DNA of 64,000 nt from Comamonadaceae bacterium OS-4 (GTDB lineage: Bacteria > Pseudomonadota > Gammaproteobacteria > Burkholderiales > Burkholderiaceae_C): assembly GCA_027924025.1 (NCBI GenBank), contig AP026970.1, positions 496,001 to 560,000 of the forward strand, in the 5' to 3' direction. The first letter of the stretch is position 1. Every line of letters starts with the position of its first letter. The translations under genes and the position numbers were made by a program. Below are positions 56,411 to 64,000 of this stretch, piece by piece. The notes under the pieces were generated by a model that was given only the letters and a program-made list of their open reading frames with translations, searched no databases and was not told where the DNA came from.

Positions 56411-57369
56411 ACCCCGGCAAACACCGCCGAGTCCACATTCCCCCCGCACAAGGTAATCCCCACCGTCTGCCCCCGCAGGCCTTCGCGTTCCTGCATCGCT
56501 GCCGCAAAGCTGGCAGCGCCGGCGCCTTCGGCTACGTTGTGGGTGCAGGCGAAGATGTCGCGCATGGCTTGGGCGACTTCGGTGTCGGTCACTTGCACCA
56601 GGTGATCGATGGCGCCCATCAATATCTCCAGCGCCTCGGGGTCTGCCACGCGGCAGGCCATGCCGTCGGCCAGTTGGGTGGTCACGGGCGCCTCGATCAC
56701 CTTGCCGGCTGCGAATGAATCAGCGTAGGTGGTGGCGTGCGCGCTCACCACGCCGACGATGCGGGCCCGGTGGCCCAGCGCGCGCTTTGCAGCCACGGCG
56801 CTGCAGGCACCTGAGCCCTGGCCGATGGGCACATAGATCACGTCCAAGTCCGGTGCCGCCTTGAGCAGTTCCCACCAGTAGGTGGCCACGCCGCGCAGCA
56901 GGTCGGGGTGGAAGCTGGGCACCATGTGGGCGCCACGGTCTTGGGCGAGTTGGATGGCGAACTCGCGGCTCTCTTGAAAGTCGGTGCCGTGTTCGATGAG
57001 AGTGACGCCCAGTGCGCGCATGGCGGCGTTCTTTTCCACCGAGTTGCCAAGCGGGACCACGATGGTGCAGGGCACGCCGTGCGCCCGTGCGGCCCAGCCT
57101 ACGCTCTGGCCGTGGTTGCCGCGGGTGGCGCCCACCACTTCGGCGGGCATGGCGCCGCGCTGGGCCAGCTGGTCAAAGTAGGTAAGGCCGCCCCGGATTT
57201 TGAAGGCGCCCACTGGCGTGTGGTTCTCGTGCTTGACCCAGCAAGTCGCGCCCAACAGGCTGGAGAGCTGTCCCCAGCGGTACTGCGGTGTGGGGCCGAA
57301 TTCGCGGTACACCACTTGGGCCGCAGCTTCGATGTCTTGCAGGGTGGGGAGCAGGGCGTTGGCAGTCAT
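56398..57369 (-). CDS. Threonine/serine dehydratase-like PLP enzyme
   Basis: The 323-residue fold-type-II enzyme has the PLP-lysine motif KHENHTPVGAFKIRGG, the phosphate/substrate loop GATRGNHGQSVGWAARAHG and the glycine loop GITLCGGNVD. It lacks the C-terminal ACT-like regulatory domain of IlvA, so it is a catabolic-type dehydratase or a relative acting on another hydroxy-amino acid. ATG 57369 was chosen. It is the last gene of the eight-gene minus-strand run; its stop lies in a dispersed repeat. Confidence 0.88.
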   Translation of the reverse strand: MTANALLPTLQDIEAAAQVVYREFGPTPQYRWGQLSSLLGATCWVKHENHTPVGAFKIRGGLTYFDQLAQRGAMPAEVVGATRGNHGQSVGWAARAHGVPCTIVVPLGNSVEKNAAMRALGVTLIEHGTDFQESREFAIQLAQDRGAHMVPSFHPDLLRGVATYWWELLKAAPDLDVIYVPIGQGSGACSAVAAKRALGHRARIVGVVSAHATTYADSFAAGKVIEAPVTTQLADGMACRVADPEALEILMGAIDHLVQVTDTEVAQAMRDIFACTHNVAEGAGAASFAAAMQEREGLRGQTVGITLCGGNVDSAVFAGVLRN

Positions 57370-57394
57370 GGTGGGTCCTGAGGCAGTGTGAAAT

Positions 57395-58060
57395 TCAATG
57401 TGCGTGGGTGCTGGTGCGCAGCAGCTGTAGCCCGGCCATGCCGAACACGGCGGCCAGCAGGCCTTCCAGCCCACGGCGGGCACGGGCATAGACGCGGCGT
57501 GCGGCCGGGGTAGAAAACGCCAGCGCATAGCCGCCGAAGATGGCCACCCCCATGACCATGCAGCCGCCCACCACCACCCAGGCCAGGTGCGGCGAGGCGC
57601 CGGCAGGAATGCCCACCGTGACCGTGGCCAGCCAGCTCAAAACGGCTTTGGGGTTGGTGAGGTGCATGGCCAAACCACGCAAATACAGGCTGCGCGCATC
57701 CACCGCTTGCGGTGTGGCCAATGCGGCCGTAGCGTGGGGCTGCAAGGCCGAGCGGCCCGACTTGAAGGCCAGCCACAGCAAATACAAACCGCACAGCACT
57801 TTCATGGCGATGAGCCCGGCGCCGAAGCTGGCCAGCAGCTGCGAGATGCCCAGTGCCGCCAGCACGCCCCAGAACCAGGAGCCGCTCAAAATGCCCAGCG
57901 TCAGCCACAGCGCGGGGCGGCGCCCGGCGTTCATGGCCATGCCCATGATGGACATGTTGCTGGGGCCGGGGCTGGCGGTGCCGATCAAATACGTGGTCCA
58001 CGCCAGCGCCAGTTGCGCGGCCATGGGGGCGTGCAGCCAGGCATCCAGCGGCGTAGTCAC
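57395..58060 (-). CDS. LysE-family amino-acid exporter (second in cluster)
   Basis: The 221-residue membrane protein has TYLIGTASPGPSNMSIMGMA near residue 25, the LysE/RhtB signature, plus VLCGLYLLWLAFKSGRSAL and HLTNPKAVLSWLATVTVG. Six hydrophobic segments are visible. Its GTG start overlaps the stop of the upstream PhzF-like gene (GTGA), so expression is coupled. Confidence 0.88.
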   Translation of the reverse strand: MTTPLDAWLHAPMAAQLALAWTTYLIGTASPGPSNMSIMGMAMNAGRRPALWLTLGILSGSWFWGVLAALGISQLLASFGAGLIAMKVLCGLYLLWLAFKSGRSALQPHATAALATPQAVDARSLYLRGLAMHLTNPKAVLSWLATVTVGIPAGASPHLAWVVVGGCMVMGVAIFGGYALAFSTPAARRVYARARRGLEGLLAAVFGMAGLQLLRTSTHAH

Positions 58061-58995
58061 AGTGTGACCTTTCCTTCAATGCAGGTGACCGAATCGCCAC
58101 CCACCCACACTTGGCCCTGCGCGTCTTGCTCAATAAACACGCGACCGGCGCGGCCTATGCAGGTGCCTTGGGCGGCCACGTAGCGGGCGGGGGCGACGCC
58201 ATCGGCAATCAGCCACTGGGCCAGGCTGGCGTTGAAGCTGCCGGTGACAGGGTCTTCGGTGACGCCGATATCGTCCGCAAAGAAGCGGACTTCGATGGAC
58301 GGGGTGTCGTCTGGCGCGGTGGCGCCCGCGCTGCTGCTACCGCCAAATGCGCGTGCTTCACGGTTGCTCCGCACTATCAAATCAGGAGCTGCTGGCGCAA
58401 CATCCATGCCGGCTACACCGATGCCGCGTGCCAAACCTTTGAGGGCGGAGTGATCCGGGCGCAAGTCCAGCACCGTGTCCATGCTGTCGAGCAGCAGGCC
58501 CAGCCACACCGGCCCGTTGTCCAGCCACTGGGCTGCGCGGATCTGTTCGGTGCGCAGCCCCAGGGCCGCAGCCACCTGTGCGATCAGCGCTGAGTCGGGC
58601 GTGCTGCGGTGCAGGCTGGGCGCGGCAAAGGCCAGGCGGCTGCTATCGCGCTTGAGTTTGACTAAACCTTTGGCGCACTCTTGCACGATGGTGCCAGCCG
58701 CCTTGGGCGTGCCACCCGCTTGCAGCCAGGCGTGGCAGCTACCCAGCGTGGGGTGGCCGGCAAACGGCAGCTCATCGGCGGGGGTGAAGATGCGCACCCG
58801 GTAGTCCGCACCCTGCGCCGCCGCTACGGGGCTGGGGGGCAGCAAAAAGGTGGTCTCGCTCAGGTTGGTCCAGCGGGCGAAGGCCTGCATCTCTTCATCG
58901 CTGAGGCCGCTGCCGTCCATCACCACGCCCAAGGCGTTGCCGAGGTAGGGGATGCGGGTGAAGACGTCGACTTGTTGGTAGGCGCGTGGGGTCAT
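58057..58995 (-). CDS. PhzF-family protein (isomerase/epimerase fold), copy 1
   Basis: The 312-residue protein starts YQQVDVFTRIPYLGNALGVV and has FARWTNLSETTFLLPPSP, YRVRIFTPADELPFAGHPTL and DPVTGSFNASLAQWLI. The catalytic Glu of PhzF (in the LSETTF stretch) is present. No other phenazine genes are nearby, so phenazine synthesis is not implied. It is very similar in order and sequence to the next gene upstream. A short insert relative to that paralogue (VRSNREARAFGGSSSAG) lies after the repeat-like segment. Confidence 0.9.
   Translation of the reverse strand: MTPRAYQQVDVFTRIPYLGNALGVVMDGSGLSDEEMQAFARWTNLSETTFLLPPSPVAAAQGADYRVRIFTPADELPFAGHPTLGSCHAWLQAGGTPKAAGTIVQECAKGLVKLKRDSSRLAFAAPSLHRSTPDSALIAQVAAALGLRTEQIRAAQWLDNGPVWLGLLLDSMDTVLDLRPDHSALKGLARGIGVAGMDVAPAAPDLIVRSNREARAFGGSSSAGATAPDDTPSIEVRFFADDIGVTEDPVTGSFNASLAQWLIADGVAPARYVAAQGTCIGRAGRVFIEQDAQGQVWVGGDSVTCIEGKVTL
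58373..58420 (+). repeat. Repeat-like segment (copy I) inside PhzF-like copy 1
   Basis: ACTATCAAATCAGGAGC, TGCTGGCGCAACATCCATG, CCGGCTACACC aligns with the dispersed repeat at reduced identity. It is antisense to the gene but in frame with it, and occurs at the same place in the neighbouring paralogue. Confidence 0.45.
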
Positions 58996-59011
58996 GGGCT
59001 GTCTCGTCGGG

Positions 59012-59884
59012 TTACAGAGTGGCGCTGCCGCGTATGCAGGTGACCGAGTCACCGCCCACCCAGACCTGGCCGCTGGCGTCCTGGCGGATGTAGATGCGGC
59101 CTTCGCGCTGGATGCAGGTGCCTTGGTGCACCACGTAGCTGGCGGGCATGTATTCGTCCTCAATCAGCCACTGGGCCAAGCTGGCGTTCAGGCTGCCGGT
59201 GACCGGGTCTTCGTTGATGCCGTTGAGTGCAGCAAAGGCGCGCACTTCCAGCTTGCTTGCTATCGAATCAGGAGCTGCTCGCGCAGTATCTACCGCGGCT
59301 ACACCCACTTTGACGCCTAAATTCTTGAGGGCAGGGTGGTCGGGCTGCAGTTGCAGCACGGATTGCATGTCGTCCACCAGCACGCCCAGCCAGTCGGTGC
59401 CGTTGCTCAGGTGCTGGGCCGAGATGATTTGCCTGGCGGTCAGGCCCAGTGCGTGGGCCACCTGTGCCAGCAAGCCAGGGCTAGGGTTTTTGCGCTGGAA
59501 CGAGGGGGCTGCAAAGGCCAGGCGGCTGCCATCGCGGCAGATCTGCACCAGGCCTTTGGCGCACTCTTGCACGATGCGGTCTTTGGCTCTGGGCGTGCCA
59601 CCGGCCTCCAACCAGGCGTGGCAGCTGCCCAGCGTGGGGTGGCCGGCAAAAGGCAGCTCGCCTCCGGGGGTGAAGATGCGCACCCGGTAGTCCGCGCCCT
59701 GTGCTGCCGCATCGGGGGTGGGCGGCAGCAAAAAGGTGGTTTCGCTCAAGTTCGTCCATCGTGCAAAGCCCTGCATCTGCGCATCGTTCAGGCCACTGCC
59801 GTCGAGCACGACGGCGAGCGGGTTACCCAGATACGGCTGGGCAGTGAACACATCGACTTGGGCGAAGGGGCGAAGCTGGGGCAC
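59012..59884 (-). CDS. PhzF-family protein, copy 2
   Basis: The 290-residue protein begins QLRPFAQVDVFTAQPYLGNP and has FARWTNLSETTFLLPPTP, YRVRIFTPGGELPFAGHPTL and EDPVTGSLNASLAQWLI. It is collinear with copy 1 over its length, with long identical stretches, so the pair arose by tandem duplication. GTG 59884 is the start, with AAGG about eight bases upstream. The different endings and inserts suggest the two have separate substrates or form a heterodimer. Confidence 0.9.
   Translation of the reverse strand: MPQLRPFAQVDVFTAQPYLGNPLAVVLDGSGLNDAQMQGFARWTNLSETTFLLPPTPDAAAQGADYRVRIFTPGGELPFAGHPTLGSCHAWLEAGGTPRAKDRIVQECAKGLVQICRDGSRLAFAAPSFQRKNPSPGLLAQVAHALGLTARQIISAQHLSNGTDWLGVLVDDMQSVLQLQPDHPALKNLGVKVGVAAVDTARAAPDSIASKLEVRAFAALNGINEDPVTGSLNASLAQWLIEDEYMPASYVVHQGTCIQREGRIYIRQDASGQVWVGGDSVTCIRGSATL
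59260..59306 (+). repeat. Repeat-like segment (copy J) inside PhzF-like copy 2
   Basis: GCTATCGAATCAGGAGC, TGCTCGCGCAGTATCTACC, GCGGCTACACCC aligns with the dispersed repeat and with copy I. Because both paralogues carry it at the same site, it predates the duplication or was copied with it. Confidence 0.5.
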
Positions 59885-59915
59885 GAGGAGCCTTTCTGTG
59901 TGAAACGAATAAAGC

Positions 59916-60539
59916 CTATGAAAGAGGAAGATCTAAAACACCGCGGGTTGCCGGGCGCGCCAGGATGGCCGCAAACCAGCGCTCCAAGTGCGGCCAGTCA
60001 GGCCGCGGCTGGGGCAGGGCGAACCAGCGGTGCACATCGCAGGCCACGGGGATGTCGGCCATGCTGAAGTGCTCGCCGCACATCCAGGTGCGGGTGGCCA
60101 AGTGGTCGTTGAGCTGGGCCATGGCCGGCTCGGTGGCGGCGGTGGAGTTGGCAATAGCAGCCATGTCACGCTGGTCGGCAGGAGTACGAAACCACTGCAA
60201 GAAGGCGATGCCGCTGGCACGGTTCAGGATGGTTTGCTGCCAGTCCATCCAGCGCTCGGCGTCAAAGCGTTGCGCCAGATCTTGGGGGTAGAGCCGGTCA
60301 TTGCCGTACTTGGCAAAGATGTAGCGCACGATGGCGTTGCTTTCCCAGAGCGTGAAGTCGCCATCCTGCAGCGTGGGCACCAGCGCATTGGGGTTCATGG
60401 CCAGGTACTCGGGGGTTTTGACCACCCCGAAGGCCATGCCCGCATCGCTGCGGGTAAAGGCGACGCCGGTTTCTTGCGCGGCCCACACCACTTTGCGTAC
60501 GTTGAGAGAACTCAGGCGCCCCCAGATATGGACCGTCAT
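59916..60539 (-). CDS. Glutathione S-transferase family protein
   Basis: The 207-residue protein has an N-terminal thioredoxin-like domain with the likely glutathione-contacting Ser region in IWGRLSSLNVRKVVWAAQE, NALVPTLQDGDFTLWESNAI (the cis-Pro and Glu-Ser motif) and a helical C-terminal domain ending HLERWFAAILARPATRGVLD. It is two bases after the aminotransferase stop. A detoxifying or isomerase role in the cluster's pathway is plausible. Confidence 0.9.
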   Translation of the reverse strand: MTVHIWGRLSSLNVRKVVWAAQETGVAFTRSDAGMAFGVVKTPEYLAMNPNALVPTLQDGDFTLWESNAIVRYIFAKYGNDRLYPQDLAQRFDAERWMDWQQTILNRASGIAFLQWFRTPADQRDMAAIANSTAATEPAMAQLNDHLATRTWMCGEHFSMADIPVACDVHRWFALPQPRPDWPHLERWFAAILARPATRGVLDLPLS

Positions 60540-60541
60540 GT

Positions 60542-61777
60542 TCAGCTCCTTTGGGCGTGAATGGCTTCGGCCAGCGCGGCCACACCGCGGTGGATTTCTT
60601 CCACGCTGGGGGTCACAAAGCTCAGGCGCATGGCGCGGGCATCGGCGTTGCCGGCGTAGAACGGCGCGCCGGGCACAAAGGCCACGCCCTTGTCCACCGC
60701 GTGGGGCAGCAGGTCCACGGCGTTCATGCCGGTAGGCAGGCGCGCCCACAAGAACATGCCACCAGCCGGGGTGTTCCAGGTGAAGGTGCTGTCGGCATTG
60801 GCAGAGTCCGGTCCATGCGACTCGGGGAAATGCTTGGCCAGCGCTTCCAGCATGGCGTCGCGCTGGGCTTTGTAGAGGCTGCGGATGGTGGGCACATGGC
60901 GGTCCAGGAAGCCGTTTTGCATCACCTCAAAAATCAGGCGTTGGTTGAAGCCGGGGCTGTGCAGGTCGGCCGCTTGCTTGGCTTGCAAGAGCTTGGGGTA
61001 CACCGCCTTGGGTGCCACGATAAAGCCCATGCGCAGACCGGGCGCCAGTACCTTGGAAAACGAGCCGAGGTAAATGCCGCCTTCGGGGTTGCGCGCAGTC
61101 AGCGGCGCTGGCGGCGCCTGGTCGAACCACAGGTCGCCATAGGGGTTGTCTTCCATGATGGGTAGGCCTCTGCGGGCGGCTTCTGCACTCAAGGCCGCGC
61201 GGCGCGCCTCGGTCATGCTGCGGCCGGTGGGGTTCTGGAAGTTGGGCAGCACATACAAAAAGCGGGCATCGGCAGACTTGGCGGCCAGGTCGGCAATGTC
61301 GATGCCTTCTGCGTCGCTGGTCACGCTCACCACGTTCGGCTCCATGGGCGTGAAGGCCATCACCGCGCCTAGGTAGGTGGGGGACTCGACCAGTACCTTG
61401 CTGTCTTTGTCGATCAAAATTTTGGCGACCAGGTCCAAGCCCTGTTGCGAGCCGGTGGTGATGAGAACTTGGGCTGGATCCACGTTCCAGGTCACGCCGG
61501 CAGCGGCGCTCTGCGCCTTGAGCTGCTGGGCCACCAGCTCGCGCAGAGGGCCGTAGCCCTCGGACGCTGCGTATTGCAGGGCACCGGCCGGGTCGTCTTT
61601 GAGCACCTTGGCGCAGGCGGCTTCAAATTCAGCCACGGGAAAGGTTTTGCTGCTGGGCAGGCCGCCGGCAAAGCTGATGATGCCGGGCTTCTCGGTGACC
61701 TTGAGAATCTCGCGGATCACCGAGGGGTTCATCTTGGCGGCACGTTCGGCCAGGGTCCAGTGGGTCGTGTTCGTCAT
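60542..61777 (-). CDS. Fold-type-I PLP aminotransferase (2-aminoadipate/MocR-type)
   Basis: The 411-residue enzyme has MNPSVIREILKVTEKPGIIS, FAGGLPSSKTFPVAEFEAAC, LPNFQNPTGRSMTEARRAAL, the PLP-lysine motif GSFSKVLAPGLRMGFIVAPK and a final domain with FLWARLPTGMNAVDLLPHA. This subgroup transaminates 2-aminoadipate, Leu, Lys-derived or aromatic amino acids with broad range. It is the probable catalytic core of the cluster. The upstream LysE-type gene is 28 bp away. Confidence 0.92.
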   Translation of the reverse strand: MTNTTHWTLAERAAKMNPSVIREILKVTEKPGIISFAGGLPSSKTFPVAEFEAACAKVLKDDPAGALQYAASEGYGPLRELVAQQLKAQSAAAGVTWNVDPAQVLITTGSQQGLDLVAKILIDKDSKVLVESPTYLGAVMAFTPMEPNVVSVTSDAEGIDIADLAAKSADARFLYVLPNFQNPTGRSMTEARRAALSAEAARRGLPIMEDNPYGDLWFDQAPPAPLTARNPEGGIYLGSFSKVLAPGLRMGFIVAPKAVYPKLLQAKQAADLHSPGFNQRLIFEVMQNGFLDRHVPTIRSLYKAQRDAMLEALAKHFPESHGPDSANADSTFTWNTPAGGMFLWARLPTGMNAVDLLPHAVDKGVAFVPGAPFYAGNADARAMRLSFVTPSVEEIHRGVAALAEAIHAQRS

Positions 61778-61804
61778 GGTTGTCGTCTCTTGAAAAATGC
61801 GGAG

Positions 61805-62422
61805 TCAGCTCGTGAGCATAGGGTAGAGCGAGGCCACCAGGGCCAGCGCCATGGTGATGTTGAAGATGCGCAAGCGCAGCGGGTCTTGCAGCAGGCCGCG
61901 CATGGCTTGGCCAAAGCCCACCCAGAAAGCGGAGCAGGGTGCACCCAGCACCATGAACAGGCCTGCCAGCAGCGCCACTTGCGCCATGCCGGCGTTGGGC
62001 GGCAGGTAGGTGCTCATGCAGGTCACCGCCATGACCCAGGCTTTGGGGTTGACCCACTGGAAAGCGGCCGCCGCCCAGAAGCCCATGGGTTGGATGGTGG
62101 GTGGCGTGTTGCCGCCACCAGTGTCTGCAGCAGGTGCCGGGCGGGCGCTGGCCAGCTTCCAGGCGATCCAAAGCATGTAGGCTGAGCCTGCGTAGCGCAG
62201 CAAGTCGTAAAACTGCGGAAACCGGTCCAGCACCGAGTGAAGCCCTAAGCCCACGCACAAGACCATGAAAGTGAAACCGAGGTTCACGCCCCACAGGTGC
62301 GGCTGCGCACGGCGGAAGCCGAAGTTCACGCCAGATGCCATGAGCATGGTGTTGTTGGGCCCGGGCGTGACGGAGCTCACTACCGCGAACAAGCCGGCGG
62401 CGAACAGGGTGTCGGTGTTCAT
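61805..62422 (-). CDS. LysE-family amino-acid exporter (first in cluster)
   Basis: The 205-residue membrane protein has FAVVSSVTPGPNNTMLMASG, LLRYAGSAYMLWIAWKLA and FQWVNPKAWVMAVTCMSTYL, the LysE/RhtB pattern. Its ATG overlaps the EamA gene stop (ATGA). It differs clearly from the second LysE member in the run, so the two are not a recent duplication. Confidence 0.9.
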   Translation of the reverse strand: MNTDTLFAAGLFAVVSSVTPGPNNTMLMASGVNFGFRRAQPHLWGVNLGFTFMVLCVGLGLHSVLDRFPQFYDLLRYAGSAYMLWIAWKLASARPAPAADTGGGNTPPTIQPMGFWAAAAFQWVNPKAWVMAVTCMSTYLPPNAGMAQVALLAGLFMVLGAPCSAFWVGFGQAMRGLLQDPLRLRIFNITMALALVASLYPMLTS

Positions 62423-63345
62423 GGCGTCTTTCCTTGCGGCACAGGTGGGGCGCCCGATGCAAAGCGTTTGCCGATGAACACGGTAGCCACCACCGCAAGC
62501 GCGAAGCCCACCGTCACCAGATCGAGCGACTCACCCAGGAGAGGGATGGCCGCCAGAATGCTCAAAAACGGTTGCAGCAGTTGTATCTGGCTGACCTTGA
62601 GCGTGCCGCCCAACGCGAGGCCGCGGTACCAGGCAAAAAAGCCTGCCCACATGGAGAACACCCCCACGTAGCCCAGCGCCCACCAGGAGCTGGCGCGGAT
62701 GCTGTGGTCCGGCCAGGTCAGCAAAGCCCCCGGCAGGGTGACGGGGAGCGCCAGCACGCACACCCAGCAAATGACCTGCTCCGCACCCAGCGTGGGCGTG
62801 ACCTTGGCGCCATACACATAACCCAGTGCTGCCGACGCCACGGCACCCAGCATCAGCACATCGCCCCACTCCAGGGCCATGCCAGCGCTGTGCTGCATGG
62901 CGCGGTAGAGCGAAAAACCCACCACCAGCGCAGCGCCTATGCAGGCACTCAGCCAGAAGCCCAGCCGCGCACGCTGGTGCATGACGATGGCGGCCACCAC
63001 GGCGGTCGCTAGCGGCAACAAGGCAATGATGACGGCGGCATGGCTGGCGCTGATGGTGCGCAGTGCGTAACCGATGAGCACTGGAAAACCGAGTGCGTTG
63101 CCCAGCGTGGCAATGCTAAGTGGGCGCCACTCACCCGGTGTGGGCCAGCGCGAACGGGTGGTGAGCAAAAACACGATCGACAAACCGCCGGCCAGCGCTG
63201 CGCGACCCAGCGTCACAAACCAGGGCGAGAGCTGGGGGGCGTCGGCGGTGCCGGTGGCCAGGCGGGTCATGGGCAGGGTGATGGCAAAGATCGCCACGCC
63301 CAGCAAGCCCAGCCAGAGGCCGCGTGTTTCGTTTTTGGAATTCAT
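62419..63345 (-). CDS. EamA/DMT-family transporter
   Basis: The 308-residue protein has ten hydrophobic segments in two EamA repeats: GLWLGLLGVAIFAITLPMTR, TLGNALGFPVLIGYALRTIS, ASHAAVIIALLPLATAVVAA and QIQLLQPFLSILAAIPLLGE. EamA members often export amino acids or nucleotide bases. ATG 63345 was chosen; the longer open frame runs back through the divergent regulator. It is the first gene of the eight-gene run. Confidence 0.9.
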   Translation of the reverse strand: MNSKNETRGLWLGLLGVAIFAITLPMTRLATGTADAPQLSPWFVTLGRAALAGGLSIVFLLTTRSRWPTPGEWRPLSIATLGNALGFPVLIGYALRTISASHAAVIIALLPLATAVVAAIVMHQRARLGFWLSACIGAALVVGFSLYRAMQHSAGMALEWGDVLMLGAVASAALGYVYGAKVTPTLGAEQVICWVCVLALPVTLPGALLTWPDHSIRASSWWALGYVGVFSMWAGFFAWYRGLALGGTLKVSQIQLLQPFLSILAAIPLLGESLDLVTVGFALAVVATVFIGKRFASGAPPVPQGKTP

Positions 63346-63352
63346 GCGATTC

Positions 63353-63391
63353 ACTGTACTTTGAAAAACAGCACAGTTGCAGTACAGTTTT
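63353..63391. promoter_or_regulatory. Candidate MocR operator in the divergent promoter
   Basis: ACTGTACT (63353-63360) and AGTACAGT (63381-63388) are perfect 8-bp inverted copies, and GCACAGTT (63371-63378) adds a directly repeated half-site 11 bp before the last. Direct repeats plus one inverted copy are the usual binding layout of MocR/PdxR-type regulators. The array starts 8 bp upstream of the EamA start and 65 bp before the regulator start. Confidence 0.55.
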
Positions 63392-63455
63392 ACTAAACAG
63401 CCTGCAATCTGTATTGCTGGCACCACCGTTACAGCCTTGCCCGGAGAGTCCACCC

Positions 63456-64000
63456 ATGTTGATGAAAACCGCCGCACAGACCCTGGCTGAGCAGCTCTGC
63501 GCTGTGTTTGCCCAGCGCATCCGCGACCGCTTGCTGGCGCCCGGTGCGCGCCTGCCCTCGGTACGCCTGTGTGCCCAGCAGCAAAAGGTGAGCCCGTCGA
63601 CCGTGGTGACCGCCTATGACCAGTTGCTGGCGCAAGGCCTGATCGAAGCGCGCCGCAACCGCGGGTTTTATGTGCGAGATGTGCCACTAGCCCAAGTGGA
63701 TGGTGCGCGTGTAGCTATGATTTCAGGAGCAAATGAGGCTGGCGCGGAAGGCGGCAGTTTGATGCTGACCATGCCCCGCCAGCGTGCGCCGCTCAACGCC
63801 ACGGCGCTGATACGCGGCATGTTCCATGGCGTGAGCAACAAGCCGCAGCCCGGCATGGGCGTGCTGCCCAAAGCATGGCTGGAGACCACCTTTTTGGCCA
63901 CAGCGGTGCGCCGCAGTTGCAGTGTGGAGGCGCTGAACGCCTTTTCGTTGCAATACGGCGAGCCGGCCGGCGACATCGGGCTGCGCCGAGCGCTGTCCAC
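63456..64000 (+). CDS. MocR-type GntR regulator with aminotransferase domain (C-terminus cut by window edge)
   Basis: The frame from ATG 63456 stays open to the edge, giving 181 residues. An N-terminal GntR winged helix (AQRIRDRLLAPGARLPSVRL, SPSTVVTAYDQLLAQGLIEA, RRNRGFYVRD) leads through a linker into the start of the aminotransferase-like domain (WLETTFLATAVRRSCSVEAL, LQYGEPAGDIGLRRAL). GGAGAG lies about nine bases upstream; ATG 63462 is possible. MocR proteins sense PLP or its amino-acid adducts. The linker bears a partial repeat-like GCTATGATTTCAGGAGC (63714-63730). It likely controls the divergent eight-gene run. Confidence 0.9.
   Translation, partial: MLMKTAAQTLAEQLCAVFAQRIRDRLLAPGARLPSVRLCAQQQKVSPSTVVTAYDQLLAQGLIEARRNRGFYVRDVPLAQVDGARVAMISGANEAGAEGGSLMLTMPRQRAPLNATALIRGMFHGVSNKPQPGMGVLPKAWLETTFLATAVRRSCSVEALNAFSLQYGEPAGDIGLRRALS

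Noticed and set aside
58057..59884. PhzF genes as part of a phenazine pathway
   Set aside because: No phzA-E or phzG genes are present; PhzF-fold proteins are widespread with other or unknown roles.

Overview
The window is a 64-kb piece of a GC-rich betaproteobacterial chromosome. It is most likely from the Comamonadaceae (Rhodoferax / Curvibacter / Acidovorax side of the family). This is inferred from gene order and protein style: apaG-rpe-gph-trpE, the order trpE-chorismate mutase-trpG, tRNA-Tyr-Gly-Thr-tuf-tRNA-Trp-secE-nusG-rplKAJL-rpoBC, rsmB-DUF4390-ntrY-like, and priA next to hemE. No species can be named from the sequence alone. There is no prophage, insertion sequence, CRISPR array or rRNA operon. 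Almost every base belongs to an ordinary chromosomal gene.

Layout. 1-6.0 kb: a partial Gcr-family membrane protein and apaG (minus), then rpe, a membrane GGDEF-EAL protein and gph (plus). 6.0-8.3 kb: a chemoreceptor and a secreted chalcone-isomerase-like protein (minus). 8.4-15.6 kb: the tryptophan genes trpE-CM-trpG, then ltaE and a LysE-type exporter, then trpD-trpC-ung. A candidate leader peptide and attenuator lies before trpE. 15.6-29.6 kb: four tRNAs, tuf, secE, nusG, four ribosomal protein genes and rpoBC, closed by a strong terminator. Codon use is visibly different in this highly expressed block. 29.6-35.2 kb: LemA-like protein, rsmB, DUF4390, an NtrY-like kinase, a short NtrX-like regulator and tRNA-Phe. 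35.4-43.6 kb: a hypothetical gene, pldA, a UvrD-type helicase, an AEC transporter, small membrane proteins and priA. 43.64-44.01 kb: a 372-bp gap with DnaA boxes and IHF-type sites. 44.0-56.3 kb: hemE, a CoA-binding protein, dsbD, an orphan kinase, a creatininase-family enzyme, CapA-like, amt, a histidine phosphatase, a J-domain protein and a DUF1566 protein.

56.4-64.0 kb is the most system-like region. Eight tightly packed minus-strand genes (EamA exporter, LysE exporter, fold-type-I aminotransferase, GST, two tandem PhzF-like proteins, second LysE exporter, threonine-dehydratase-like enzyme) are transcribed divergently from a MocR/GntR regulator that runs off the right edge. Repeated ACAGT motifs lie in the shared promoter. 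The content suggests PLP-sensed control of breakdown or export of an amino acid or related amine; the substrate is unknown.

A second layer is a dispersed repeat of about 55 bp, with two short hairpins. It is seen clearly about ten times, in gaps, across a stop codon, and inside genes where it is translated in frame. The best candidates for new biology are the hemE-priA DnaA/IHF locus, the trpE leader, the MocR operon and the translated repeats. Starts were moved from the longest open frame when a better ribosome-binding site, a family-typical N-terminus or a 4-bp overlap supported it. All functions are read from motifs, with no database search.
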